Shown here piece after piece: positions 43,231 to 55,700 of a DNA stretch of 64,000 nt; within the stretch, counting starts at the first letter, position 1, and each line of letters starts with the position of its first letter. Location: assembly GCA_003049435.1 (NCBI GenBank), contig PYSQ01000033.1, positions 61,184 through 125,183 on the forward strand, read 5' to 3'. The stretch is from Nakataea oryzae (lineage: Eukaryota; Ascomycota; Sordariomycetes; Magnaporthales; Magnaporthaceae). The position numbers and the translations under genes were made by a program. The notes beneath the pieces were generated by a model. It worked only from the letters and a program-made list of their open reading frames with translations, did no database searches and was not told the origin of the DNA.

Positions 43231-46200
43231 TCACCCGAGCAAAGACAGCTTCTTGATATCTGGCAACACGGGAGGCTCCTGCTTCGCCACCCTCGCCTCC
43301 AGCGAAGCCTCCATCACCGCCTCGGCACCCGTAGCTGGCGCCGTCGCAGCGGCCGCCGCATGAGCCTGGGCGCCAGCCTCCTGCGGCGGCCACACCTGCG
43401 CGACAGCGACGCGGCAACCCTCGAGCACCTCGGCCAGCAGCGCCTCCACGGCCCTCCCTTGCTCATGCATGCCCCTGCGGAACAGGGCGGCCACGAGCGC
43501 GGCCACGCCGTCGGCCTCGACCGAGGCGACCCTCTCGGCCAGCCGGCGGACGCTGTTGACGAGGTACTCCTCCTCGTACACGGTGCCCTTACGGCCGCGG
43601 GCGCGCTTCTTCTCCTCGCGCTTGCGGTTCTTGCTCGTCGCGCGACTGACGCCCGTGCCGGCCGTGCCGACGCTGCCATCCTTGCCCGTGTAGCGCGTGA
43701 AGAGGCTCGCGCTCGTGCTGAGCCGCGAGCTAGCCGCCACCGAAACGTCGTCAGGGACGTCGCCGCCGCCCGCGCCTCCACCCATCCTTTCTCCCTCGTA
43801 GAAGCCGAGCGGGTCCTCGGCCGCCTTGCGGCGCAGCTCCAGAATGCGGGGGACCTGGGCCTTGAGCTGGGCCTTGCAGTCCGCGAGCAGCTCCGTTGAG
43901 GCCGCAAAGGCTTCGGTGAGGCCGCGGTCCACGTCGAGGGAGCCGCCGACCCGCGCGTTGAGCAGCAGCGCCTCAGAAAAGAGGTGGCCCTTGCACAGAC
44001 ACTGGACCGCCGCCTCGGCGTCGTCCAGGTACTCGCGGTGGATGACTGCGGCAGAGGCGTAGTCCTTGGCCTCGGCAAGCGCCTCGGCTAGAGAGGCTGC
44101 CAGATCGGCGAGGGCCTCCTTGGACAACGGGGCTGGGTCGTGCTGCTGGTGCGCGGCAGCGAGACACTCGCGCCAGCTTGATGTGCCTGCCGCGCGGTAG
44201 CAACTTGTTGCTTGGGCGAAGTTTCCCAAGTGCTCGTAAGCCAGTCCGGCATCGCGGAATTTGGACTTTGCTTCAAGGTGCTCGGCATAGAGGGCCATGA
44301 TTGCGCGCGCTTGCTCCGTCTCGTGCCTGTACAGGCCCAAAGCCTCTTGGTAAAGATTGTGTTTGACTGTGTAGTCCTTTGCCGCCTCAAAGTCGCCGCT
44401 GGATCTAAGGTGGCCAAGGCCCTTCTCGTAGTTGCCCAGATGATCATCTATGGCGAACTTGCGCCGTAGCTCAGGCAGCTGGTGTAGGCTCTGGATGAAA
44501 GGAAGATACTCCTTCGGGTCTCGCTGGGACTGTTGGGCCACCAGCAATGCCAGTTCGAGATTATATAAGCCAAGAGCAGTGTCGTAGAGCCTGTTGACGT
44601 CCACCAGAAAGCATATGTGCTCCACCGCTTTCTCAGCGAGTGCCTCGTCTTCCTTCATGAGACCCGCGACAACCAGAAGCCCATCCCCAAGCGCAGGCGG
44701 GCTTTTGCAGACGTTTGCCGTGATGATGTTCTGGAGACTTGATGCTTTGCCGGCCTGGAGAGCTGTCAGCACGGCATCACATATTGTGTTGACCTTTGAG
44801 CGTTTGGGCTCTAAATCAGGAGTTGCTGGTATGCCGTTTTGGAGGTCAGGGGCAAAAAGCGCAGTAGTTGTGTTCTTCGGTCTCTTTGTATCCTTGTACA
44901 TGGTTTGCGTGACATCCTCCTCCCTTCAAACGACTTCGTCAGCAACGCCGCCATGTGAGAGAGAGACCGAGCTTGATGTTTTTGGGTGTGGAACGACAAA
45001 TACCTCAATGATGAAAGGAACAGATCGATGTAGCTGGTATCGCCTAGCTGCTCTAGGAACAAGCCAACGTTGGATATGAATTGTTCGGGTTGTTGATCGT
45101 AAAGAATATTCATATCGACTCGTTGCGTGCGGCAGTACGCAAAAGCCTTGGAATAGTTCTTGTCGTCGACCAGCTGCCGTATACCAGCCACAACCATGGC
45201 ACGGGGGTAGATAGTCTCTAGGTTTCCTCTTGGCATCTGGAGGATAACATTCATATTGCTGGGCACTGCTGTGACGAGTCTTGCGCCGCGCTCGATGCTT
45301 CGGCAACGCTCGTCCACCTCGGGATTGTCTGTCGGCACCTCAAGGTCGGCTGTCTACCAGTCAGTTTTGGTCCTGCCCCACAGTCCGAGCCCTCCTGGCC
45401 ACGACTTACCATAATCAACTCCAGCCAGGTGCACCAGTTTGAGCAGATGATTGGTAGTAGTGAAGATAAGGTGGTCATTCGTGACGAGGAAAGATGTGCA
45501 GTTCTTTGCCAGCTGCCGCGCGTTTGCGTACAAGTGTCCGTGTCGGGACAGCCCCAACGCGAGAAAGTCGCCGCCATTGCGCCCAGGGATCTCGACCCAG
45601 GGCAGGTGCGTCGGGAACTTTGAAGTAAGTGGCTTCTGACCGTCGTTTGAAACTTCCACAAGCTTTCCTGTGAGATCTTGGGCGTATGAAGAGCCGGGGC
45701 TGCCAATGGTAGAGCCGAGTATGGTTGATACAAGGCCAGCGTCCTGGGCAGACAGCAGCTGGGCGTCTTCGCCTACCAGCGTATAAATGTGGATAACGAG
45801 GGACCCTTGCTTAGATCCAAGCACATGGAATTCTTGCGGGCCTGAAAAGGCGACCTGGAGCAGGGAGATGTCGCCAGCATCCCCTTCGTTCCCTATAGGG
45901 GCAGATGCTACCCTCTTCGGAGCCAAAGACCTTCCAGCCCTGATCTGCCATTCATAGATGTCTACGCCTCGATGGTGTAGCACGGCCATGTGGGAGTTGT
46001 CGACCGTGAAAGCAACATCGATTACGCTTTCCGCTATCACGAGCTCAAACATTGCCATGGGTGGCGGCATGTTTGCGGTGCGGAAAGGCGTCAGCTTGAC
46101 CGTCTTGCCGTCTATCACTGCCACCACGCCATAATCGTGGGGCGCAACCACAGAACCCCTTGAAGCATGAAAGACCCATTCCTTTTGCACAAGGTCGTCT

Positions 46201-47474
46201 ATAGATAGATTTGTTAGATCTGGTAGAGCGGGCGTCCTGGTTATGGGAATTGTCCAAGGCTCTCTGGGCACTGTTACTTACGCGCTGCGGCCACGGCAAG
46301 TCGGAGCGGCTTTTCGGGATGCCAAGTCACCCCTGAACAAAAGGACCCAGTTCGGAGCTCCTGCTTCAAATACCAGTGGTAGTTCCCCATTGTCCACAGC
46401 TGGACAACGTTGGCGAAGCTGACGGCCAGGACAGTGGAGTCGGGGTTCCACTCGAGGGCTATCGGCACATCTGTGGCCGGGGGTGAAGGGAACCGGAGGG
46501 TGAACTGGCCGTGCCTCAGGCCGTTCCTCTCAAAGAAGACGACGTCGACCCGGTCACTCAGACGCTGGATGCCCGCCATCAGGTTTCCAGAGGGCCTCCA
46601 GCTGATGCTGCCCTCCAGGCCATCAACAGGCTCGCTGGCGCTGTCGAGCGCGCCTTCTCGGGTGTAGACGCGGATGACCCGGCGCGAACCGGACTGGACG
46701 CTGTTTATGGCAACGTATGCGCCGTCCTCCCGCCAGCTGATGGATGTGCTGCCGTCCTCGAGTGGGCTGGGCGCGCCGTGGTCGACATTCTCGGGGATCG
46801 TGGGATCGCGTAGTGCTTTGGCTCCCTTGCCTTGGAACTGCGTCTCCTTTTTGCCCCAACCGACCGAGACGTGCTTGGAGGCCTTGAGGTCCTCGGCGGT
46901 CATGGTCACCTCGGTAATGGGATCGAAGCTGCGGCTCATGAAGATGACGGTGCCCGCCTTGGTCGCCAGGACCAGCAGCTCGTCGTCGTACGACCATCGT
47001 GCAGCCGCGATGCCGGCGTCAATGGACCCGACAATCTCAATGTGTGCGGCGCCGCCAGGCACTCCGCCGCTGTCCTCCCGGACGACTATGACATCTCCGC
47101 CGGCCAGGACAAGGCAGGTTGTCGTAATGTCGCTGAAGTAGTGGAGGTTCACAACACGGTCTACCAGCAGGTCGGGGTTGGGGCTTGGAGCATCCCAAGC
47201 GGCGATTTGGGTATATTCGCTTCAGCGGCGTCCGCCTGTCAGCACTATGTACACATTCCCCTTCTCTTGCAGCGCCCCCAGAAACGCAGGCCTTTGTCAC
47301 CTACAAGGTCGCTGAGCCGGGCTGGTTCACGATCCTCGCGAGCGTTATCCTAGCTTCTGCCTCGGTCGGCCCACTCGTCACCAGGACCTCGTCGGCTCCA
47401 GCGTCCCAGCAGGTTGCGCTGATGGGCGACTCCGCCCGGCAAAGGCCGTGTCGGGTGTTGCGCAGGTTTCGCAT
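43231..47474 (-). CDS. ELP1: Elongator complex protein 1 (ELP1/IKI3)
   Basis: Five exons (47474-47305, 47219-46282, 46219-45410, 45349-45004, 44923-43231) give 1318 residues, right for Elp1. It starts MRNLRNTRHGLCRAESPISA, the family N terminus. Residues 1 to about 750 form two WD40-type propellers (HIEIVGSIDAGIAAARWSYD, ISWREDGAYVAI, LEWNPDSTVLAVSFANVVQL, ADNSH-like VDNSHMAVLHHRGVDIYEW). The rest is helical TPR-like (LYNLELALLVAQQSQRDPKE, AYEHLGNFAQATSCYRAAGT), then the conserved basic, tRNA-binding segment KNRKREEKKRARGRKG followed by TVYEEEYLVNSVRRLAERV. Elp1 is the scaffold of Elongator, which adds carboxymethyl-type groups to wobble uridine 34 of tRNAs. All four introns (60-85 bases) are phase-consistent. 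Its promoter faces the DUF3984 gene 1 kb away. Confidence 0.96.
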
Positions 47475-48510
47475 GGCGGCTGCGACGCTGTCTGAGCTGG
47501 CAAGGCCCGCGTCGGCCGGCTCACCAGGTCGGGCGGTTGGTCGAGACTCGCAAGACTCGCAAGCGTCGCTCTCTCTCTCTCTCTCGCTCGGCGACGGCCG
47601 GGCTGTCGTCATACCACACAGGACAGCAACTGGCGTTGGAGTGGTCCGATATGCACCGTCGAGAACCTGCCAAGCGCTATGCTGGCGCGTCGTTTTGCAT
47701 GTACGCTGCGCAGAGCTCAGATTCCCTTCCTGCTTGGCCAGTGGCGAGACCGTGGCGGAGGGGGCCGTCGTCAAAAATTTGACGCTCCCCAGATTTGGAG
47801 GGGTAGGTACCCGTTACTGGCGCTGGCACCCAGCCAGACGCGGCAGTCGCCACCCACGGGCAGGCCGCGAAAACGTACTGGGTACGCACGCGAGCTTTGG
47901 CCACCTGAGCCGCCCGGGGAGATCGGGCCCAGGTCGAAATGTGGGGTCGCGCTGATCAGGCGGGGCTGGGGGTGCATTACGGCGCCAGGCCATGGCCAGG
48001 GCACTGACTTGACCGAGACCTGGCCGTCCAATGGCAGCCCAGAATCACGTTTCCCGAGTTCCAGGGCCCCAACAATTTTCCCGAGTCGATATGCGCTGTC
48101 GGGTGAGGCGACTGCTGCCGGCAATGGCATGTCGTGTTTGTTGGAAACCCTCGACAAAACTCTAAATTCGCAAGAGTCGCAGCAGTTCTGCCAGCCTGAT
48201 TTTCCCATCTGGCCTTTTCCACCATCTCTGCTACGCCAATCTCGAGCTCTGCAACAACACCCAAAACCCAAGAAGGCGTCATTGTTTTGGCAGGTTATTT
48301 ATTCAACCGGCCTGTGCCTCCCTCCCTTTCTCTCTTCCCACGCGTGAGAGCACCCGACCACCTCGGCTGCATCGACGCGCACGGCGTCTACCAGGATCGA
48401 GTGCCAATTGCCGCCTCGACACCCCTCTAGGGACGCACATAGACGCTTCCCCGATAGACTACGACAGCAGCCGAGGCCCAGATACGCGACTCTGAGCCGC
48501 ATTTCACGAG
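47475..48510. promoter_or_regulatory. Divergent promoter region of ELP1 and the DUF3984 gene
   Basis: About 1 kb between two start codons. It carries a (CT)n tract at 47569-47585 just upstream of ELP1 and a C/T-rich stretch at 48310-48340 before the DUF3984 start. Frames of 222 and 166 codons (47679-48347 plus; 47771-48271 minus) show no domain and are not called. Confidence 0.4.
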
Positions 48511-49725
48511 ATGGATGTCGCGTACAATCAACACTCGAGCCATGCTCGCCGCAAGAACCGCTCCAGTACCAACCTCAACCACCTGACGCTGGCACCACTT
48601 ACGACCAAGCTCCCCATTGAGGACGCCGACGACCTGGCCGAACCTTTTACAGCGCCCCTGGGGCAGACCACATCCTACCTGCAGGGAAAGTCCGCCCCGA
48701 CCACACCGGGCCTCCTTTCCCATTCGCCCGCCCGCTCGCGGTCCCGCACCAGACCCGACTCGGCAGCTGCTGCCGGGACCCTCACCAAGAGCAAATCCAC
48801 AACCCACCTGCATCTGCGCAAGTCCAATAGCAGTCATCATACCAAACACTCGGGAACCTTCTCGCCCACTACCAGGCGTCGGAGGGACGAGGCCGCCGGG
48901 CTTTCATCCAATGACAGAAACGACAGCGATTGGATGCTCCGCGCCGGCGCGGTCCTGAGCGGCGAGTGCCGCGAGTCCAAGGGCCAGGCATGGCTCGTGT
49001 CCCGCGCCAGCTCCACCAGCCTGGCCGGTCCCGCCGATACGCCGTTAGATCTGGAGGAGGCCGCTTTTGAGCGCAGCCTCGCCCGCGAGCGTGAACACCA
49101 ACATCACGGTCTCTGGTCCAGCAGCCGTCACCATAGCCGTCGGGGGAGTTCTGCTGCGCTAGCCCAGGTTGACGACGACTTTGTAGCCGTGTCTCCTCCT
49201 GCGAGCCGGCTCGGCAGCCGATCTCACAGCAGGGTCATTACGCCCATGGATGAGCGCCGACGGTCTATGGACGGTGGCTACTTTGCCGGCCACCGACAGA
49301 CCGAGTCTCCCGAGGAAATTGCCGGACCTGACTTTGTGAACCTTGACGAGAAACTGGAAGCGGTCGAGACGGATACAATTATCGAGGATGAAGCGGTCGT
49401 CCGGCGGCTAGTCAAGAAGGAGCAAGTCGGCTCTGGCGGATTTTGGCTTGGGAACGTACTGGGCTGGAAGCTTTTTTCGGTGGAGGAGGACGACGACGAG
49501 ACGGACGAGGATGATGACGGCGAGAGCTACGATGCGGGAGCTGAGATTTCTGTTGGCGGGGTCTCAACCGGGGGTTCTTCACTGGATCGGAAGCGCGGTG
49601 GCCCGAGGCGGTTCGAGGGCATTACAAGCGTTCCCGAAGAACGGGTGCCCCCGCCCAAAGCTGACGAGGGAGGCTGGCAAGACGCGGCTTGGCTGCTGAG
49701 TGTTGCTTCCAAGGTGCTTCTCTAG
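48511..49725 (+). CDS. DUF3984 fungal protein, function unknown
   Basis: 404 residues in a single exon from the ATG at 48511. The start (MDVAYNQHSSHARRKNRSST followed by NLNHLTLAPLTTKLP) matches the conserved N terminus of the ascomycete DUF3984 family. Most of the chain is disordered, rich in Ser, Arg and His, with many basic-Ser patterns (TKSKSTTHLHLRKSNSSHH, RRGSSAALAQ, RRRSMDGG) that look like kinase sites. More conserved patches are SDWMLRAGAVLSGECRESKG, and near the C terminus VVRRLVKKEQ, FWLGNVLGWKLFSVEED followed by an acidic run (DDDETDEDDDGE), and GGWQDAAWLLSVASKVLL at the end. No catalytic motif and no membrane segment. The family is recognised but its function is not known. It shares an intergenic region with ELP1. 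Confidence 0.85.
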   Translation: MDVAYNQHSSHARRKNRSSTNLNHLTLAPLTTKLPIEDADDLAEPFTAPLGQTTSYLQGKSAPTTPGLLSHSPARSRSRTRPDSAAAAGTLTKSKSTTHLHLRKSNSSHHTKHSGTFSPTTRRRRDEAAGLSSNDRNDSDWMLRAGAVLSGECRESKGQAWLVSRASSTSLAGPADTPLDLEEAAFERSLAREREHQHHGLWSSSRHHSRRGSSAALAQVDDDFVAVSPPASRLGSRSHSRVITPMDERRRSMDGGYFAGHRQTESPEEIAGPDFVNLDEKLEAVETDTIIEDEAVVRRLVKKEQVGSGGFWLGNVLGWKLFSVEEDDDETDEDDDGESYDAGAEISVGGVSTGGSSLDRKRGGPRRFEGITSVPEERVPPPKADEGGWQDAAWLLSVASKVLL

Positions 49726-52700
49726 ACTTCATGCCAAACTGTCGATGCATGGTTGTCATCCGACACTCTACATACAAGCGCTATATCCCTTCGCTTGGCA
49801 AATGCAGACTCATATACCCGCATATTGGCGGGCCATGGAAGGATCCCAACCTCGCCTTATTATGCCGCCTCTGTGTGCCTTGCCCTCTGCCTGTGCCGGC
49901 TGGCAAAGCTGTTGTCTAGTCAGTCGAACTTGGTCACGGCTAATCGTCATTACCTCCAGCCAAGAAGCATCACCCACCACGCCGTGCCTGTGGGCCGGCA
50001 GATGACGTTCGTGGCATCATGGGATTCGCCCGACGGGCCTTGCTGCCCTTCTGGGACGAGCAGCGCGAGGCTGCACGATGCGGTATTGAACGTGGAGTCA
50101 CCGACGGTGGCCCTCCAAGTCAAGTTACTGTATCTTATTCTGCATGACAGTGCTCAAGTTGGCAGCCATCAGGGTTGTTGGGCATATGCTTGGTACTTTC
50201 AAGCTCTTGCTCTCGCATCCACTGCCCGGTCAGGTTGGCAGGAGAAAAGACGGCATGTCTCGGCCAGCCCAATCCAACCGCCGGCCCTGCGAACAAACGA
50301 CATGCCGCCATTCACCACTTGGCACCGACGATCCCGTCTTGAGAGCGCGGACCCGATGGAACATTCTAGAGATATGGGGAGTTATCGCGTGCAACATACT
50401 GACCGGGTACTGCTAGATTTTGCAGAAATCAACGTTTCCCAAAACAAAGGAACCTCGTCAGCTCTCATCCCTCATTATCCGGGAAAGCAATAGCGAGTCC
50501 CCATCCTTTGGAACACAGGAAGCCCCATTATCGTGCGTACAACAGGGGTAGTCCCCGGTCGTCGCTAGACTCGGCGGAGCTGGCCGGGAAGGATGACCAT
50601 TTTTTGGAGACCACTAGGCTTTGGCGCGATTCCAAAACCTGTTTTTGGGGTGTAACTATGCGAATGCATGTGCGGACCCAGCGGGATTTCTCATTGAAGT
50701 AAACGGAGGAGGGCTACGCAGCCAAATTTGCTGTCAAAGAGGGAGAACGAAACGGTGGGACTCGGTGGTGTATGTATGTGTGCTTGTGTGTGCGGCATGG
50801 CGCGTGAGGGTGTGCGTATCTGCGCTTGGTGGATGTTGAATGGTTGCCAGAGATTGGTGAAGTCCCGCTGCTGCCGCCCTACCGCCCCTCCGTTTCCCGG
50901 GTTTGAACGGACGCCGTCTTCGTAACCTCGATTCTATTTCCAGAAGAAAAGGGGTGCGGCATTGCTGAGTGCAGCTGGAGGATGGCGGAGCGTCGGCGCA
51001 TTGGGCATGTCTCTCGGGATTCCTGATGAGTTAGCGATCGGCGTCCAGCCCTGCGTAGAATAAGGAAATGGGACCAAGCGAGACAGCTGCAGCCGGTGTG
51101 CGTAGTGGTGTTTGATTAATCTCGTATTTTCGTCATGCCATTTTTTTGGGGGGCGTCTTCTCAAATTTGTTTCCCATTAACGACGTAATCCCTCGATCCA
51201 TATTGGCCTTGGACGACTGTTGAGATCGAGGAAAGAGATAGAAATCCGCCTCGTTTCTTCGGCTGTTGCCAAGCCGACTCAACGAGTTCTCTTGTCAAGG
51301 GAATGTGGGTGTGCCCCTTGGAGGCATGCTCGGGGCGGGAAAAAAAAGCGTCCGAGATGGAGGGTATAGGGCGGTCCGGCGCTGGGCTGCCAGGTTCTCC
51401 ATAGTAGACATCAATCCTTGGTAAGAAAAGTGGCGCCTGTTAGGGATCTGGTCGTTTTTCCCAGTCCCTTGTTTTTTTTCCCGCTGCCTGGATGAACTGG
51501 CGGCGGGAGGCTAGGCATGGTGGTGGGTTAGATGGGGGTGTGACTTGCGGAGCAGGCTGTAACTGCCCGGAAAAGCAGCTGTACCCATCCGAGACGGTCC
51601 TAGTTCAGCTGGCAAAAGAGAGGAGGCCAGCCGGGGAGTGTGAGGATGGTTGGAAGAAGTGGACTGACTGACACCACCACTGGCGAAAAAGCGGTGCCGA
51701 GGATCCGTGCTGAACGGGCTTGCTTGCTTGCTACCCCTAGGATTGGCTTTCAACAAGCAGGTCGTCCACCTTAGCGTCCGAGGGGGGGTGGTCAGGACAC
51801 TGAGCGGATAATACACCATCTCGCCTGTGTAGCAGGTCGTGACAGCGCGGATAGATCTTAATATACGTGTTTCGTGATTCTTCTGGAGCACTGCCGAAAA
51901 CAAAAAAAAAAAACCTGCTCGCGTTATCTGGCTTCTTTCTGCCTGCTTGCGTGTTTCTGCCTCACGATGGCTTTGGGGAAATCGGATTCCCATTATCCTT
52001 GCGTCCAATAAGATATTGTAGACCCCCAATGTGAAGCGGTATGACGTAGAGGGTGGGGCGTCAGGCAGATCAGAGAATAAGACCCATGACGGAATGCCTT
52101 CGTGAGGGTGGGGACGCAAGGCCCGCGCGGCTGTGCTTGAACGCCAGGGTCAAAAACGGTTTGTCCCTCCCTTCCTTCCTTTTTTTTCTGTGATTTTTTT
52201 CCGCTCCTCTCTTATCCTCCATCCTTCCCTCTCACCCCGCCCTCAGGTAGGCCCCGGCAAAGCAAGCGATTCAGCAGCGACACCGCCGGCAGATCCACAA
52301 TTGAAAGCAAAAAAAAGGTACTTTGCGTGCGTATACGTAAATGGGAAAACGGAGGTGGGCAGGCGCATGGCAGTACCGGCGTCCCCCCACCTGCAAGACC
52401 ACGAAACGGTAAGGGCGGTCCGGGAAAAAAAGGCCTAATGACGTCTGTTGGCGATCAAATAGAAAACGAAACCGCCCTTATTTTGTCCACCACGTGTGTT
52501 CACTTCCACCCACAAAGTCGGGGAAGATAGCTTCTTCTGCCTGAATACCGGGCCTTATTGGATTCGGGGGAGACTCTTCCACACCGGTCGTTACCAAGGC
52601 TGCCGTGCTGGCGCCCCAAGTCTTTGTGTTTGGGGGGGGGGGGGGNAGGCTTGCCGGAAATTGTCGGCGGCTTAAGCACACCGGCCCTCGCCGCCTCCAG

Positions 52701-55700
52701 AGACTCCCCGCCAAAAAAAATAAAAAGAATAAAAAAATAAGAGTAAAAAAATTGGCCCAGGTTTCCAGGCTCCTTCGAACTTGACCGCCTCCCCCGCCCA
52801 GTGTGTCATGCTGATGCAAGCAAATCCAATTCCCACACCCGGGACCCGGACAGCTGTGGCCCTCACCAGCTACATTTCCGTCCCGCGCCCTCTGCTGCAC
52901 AGCGTCCAACCCAGCAGTGCCACGGGTGACCTTCCGTTCCTGTCCGGTGGACCCCTCTACGGTCAGTCAGGAAATCCAAAAGCAGCGCCATGAGATGGAG
53001 GGCCGGGCGGGACGGACGGGTCACTCGCGGTACCATTTCCGCCCACAGCTCAACGTCATTGCCGCCAAACACGATCACGCCGAACCCCAACCCCATGGTC
53101 CTCTGCCGTCTGCGGTGTTTGTTGTTGTGGATCTGCAGCTTCTAGAACGGCCGTCGGGGATCATGATCAGCAACGCGTGGCTTGGTTCTGGCGGTAGGGG
53201 TGGGTTAGTTCCAGGCATGGGTCCAGCAGATGGGCCCAGATGGCCAACAATACCGACTCAAACGTTGCTCCCATCCATCAGAGACGCACACACAGCGTGA
53301 CCGCGTGACAGCGTCTGCTGCTGCCAGTCGATTGCGGCTTTACTTGAATCGCAAAACGCGCAGGGTTCGGCGGCTTGACGACCCCTGGGGAAATTGACGC
53401 TGCCGCAAAAACCACCATTTTCCGTCTAGTCAATGCCGGCTCCTCTCCCCTGGCGAACTGGTCTGGTCCCTGCAGCTTCCTTCCGCGCGAGGCGGCTTCG
53501 GCAGCTTCCACCTTTCTCGGGCATGATGCTGTCTGGTGGGGAACATGAAAAGATGAGGGGGAGGCCTGACGGAGAGGGGCAAGGCGCTGGGAGGCAGCAA
53601 TGCCAAGCGGGCTGTCCCCGAGACTCGGGGCCTCCGTCCAAGGCCAGTGTGCCACAATAGATGTACCTGCGCGCTTTCTCTAGCTTGCGGCTCTTTTTGT
53701 CAAGGTACAAAAAAAGGGGTCCGTTCGGTTGAGATCCCGCCAACCGGTAGGGTACCTAGCGTGCTCTTCGCTGGTTACCTCGGCGGGCAAAGAGTGGGCT
53801 GCAAGTCCCCGATTCCACTGAAACAGGCAGCGGGGTAGGCGCCCAAGACGAAAGCCTGTCGGTCACCTAACAGCTGAGGCTGGCTGTGGTGGTGAGGGGC
53901 GCGCGAGGCCCAGGAGCCTGCCCAGACCGGCCAAAAAGAAGGGGAATGGCGCCATTGCAAGGCGGCTGGATAGCGACCCTTGGCCACCTTCATACCCTGG
54001 GGACTAGGCTTAGGAAGCGCCTCGGGTCGCGCTCCCTTCTTGGAAGAGGGACCCAGGGAAGAATTGCGATGTGTTATGTGCGCGCGTGCAGCGAGGTGGG
54101 GAAAGGACATGCAGGACTCCTTCTTGTCGAGGTCATCGTGCATTGGCGCCGCCGGTTGGTCCGACAGGGGAGCGCAAAAGCACGCAGGAGCCCCATTGTA
54201 AAGAAGAACAAAAACGGGCCTCTGGCTGCTTCCCTTAGCGCCGGAAATGCAGCTGTGAAAACATGACGGGACGCGTGCGGGCCACACTGCTGCTGAGGTG
54301 CTGGACACTGCAGCCGGGCTCGCCTTAACCTAGCCCGGCCCGACGGCGTCAACCTTCGTGCTTATTCTTGCCAAAACCTGACCTCGCCGCCTCCAGCTGC
54401 CCCCTGCGCCGCTCGGTGCACGCGAGCACGCACACACCGCCAAGGCCGCCAGCAGAGATGTCTCTCTCGCTTGTGGCCGGCGCCTCTGCGCCTTTTTCTT
54501 GGCCGCCTCTGCTTGACAGCTGGAGGGCGCAACCATACGTTACAGCAACTGCCGCGGGGCTGGCAAGTGGATTGAAGGCGTCATGTGCATGTTTGAAATC
54601 TGATAGTGCCCCCTGCCGAGCGATGCTAACCTCGAATTGCACGATGCGCCTAACATACCTGGATTTAGAAACTATCTGTATGTTCCCACATGCATAGGTA
54701 GGTACATACGAATGGGCTGAATGGTAGCGGAGGGTGTTGCAGCCCAAACGATGCTGCGAGCAATAAAAAAAAGAGGCTCATAGGAGAGGGGCCGGCGGGG
54801 AAGTGCTGGATGGATGAGATGGTCTGTGTCGTCGCTGTCACCTATTGTTTGTCTTTTTTACTGCCCCATTCCTTCTTCCGCTGACCTGCAGTGCCCGCGG
54901 AGGCTCTCGTCCCATTAGTGTGGGTAGCGGAGCAAGCAGCGAGGTTGCAACTGATGGGAAATGGGAAATGGGGCGATGGAGCAGGGCAGTTACCTCAGCT
55001 GCGTGCAGGCAGCAAGCACCTTATTCTAGCGCTGTTGCCCTGCGTTAGGTACCCGCTGTAGAAGAAAAAAGAAAGGGAAAAAGGGGAGACGCCAGCGGCT
55101 TGATTACCAAAGCCGTCCGCGTGCCGGTTCCCTCCCCCGCCCCGCACACGAGATGTGCGAAAGCCACCGTTTTGGCAACTACACTGTGGCCCAGGAAGGT
55201 ACCTGGGGTCGGGCAGGCTGTTCCGTCCGTCCCTTCTTTCAACTCGCGGCGCATCCATCCATCATCCATGCGACGCAACAAGTACCTCGATAACGACAAA
55301 AGGTACCGTTACCTTTTTTTCGGGCTTTCTTTCTTTCATTTTTTCCCTCCTTGCGCCCCCTTCACTCCCCCGCCTGACAGCGCTCCATACCATACCCAAC
55401 TCGCTTGACGTGTTCCGCCCCTTCACCCCTCCACCATCGCCTCTACCAATATTATCCCTCGAGCCCTACCAAACGGCGTTTCCTGAAGCCTGCACCATCC
55501 TGTCTGATCCATCCATCGTACATACTCGGCCAGCACCACAGCCTACCTACGCATTAGCCTCAAGCCGTCCTTCCGAGAACCCCCTTGACCTACCTTAGGT
55601 ACCCTGGCTCCGCCAACCATCCATCCTCTCCTGGCCCTACCTACCCAAATCTTTTTGGAAGAAAAAAACCGACCCCGGAATCCTGCCGCCGACTCCTCCT

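Noticed and set aside
47679..48347. 222-codon plus-strand frame between ELP1 and the DUF3984 gene
   Set aside because: Overlaps the divergent promoter region; no domain, Arg/Pro/Ser-rich composition, opposing frame equally open.
51511..52119. 202-codon minus-strand frame in the gene-free block
   Set aside because: No recognisable domain, composition like non-coding sequence, includes a poly-Phe from an A-run.
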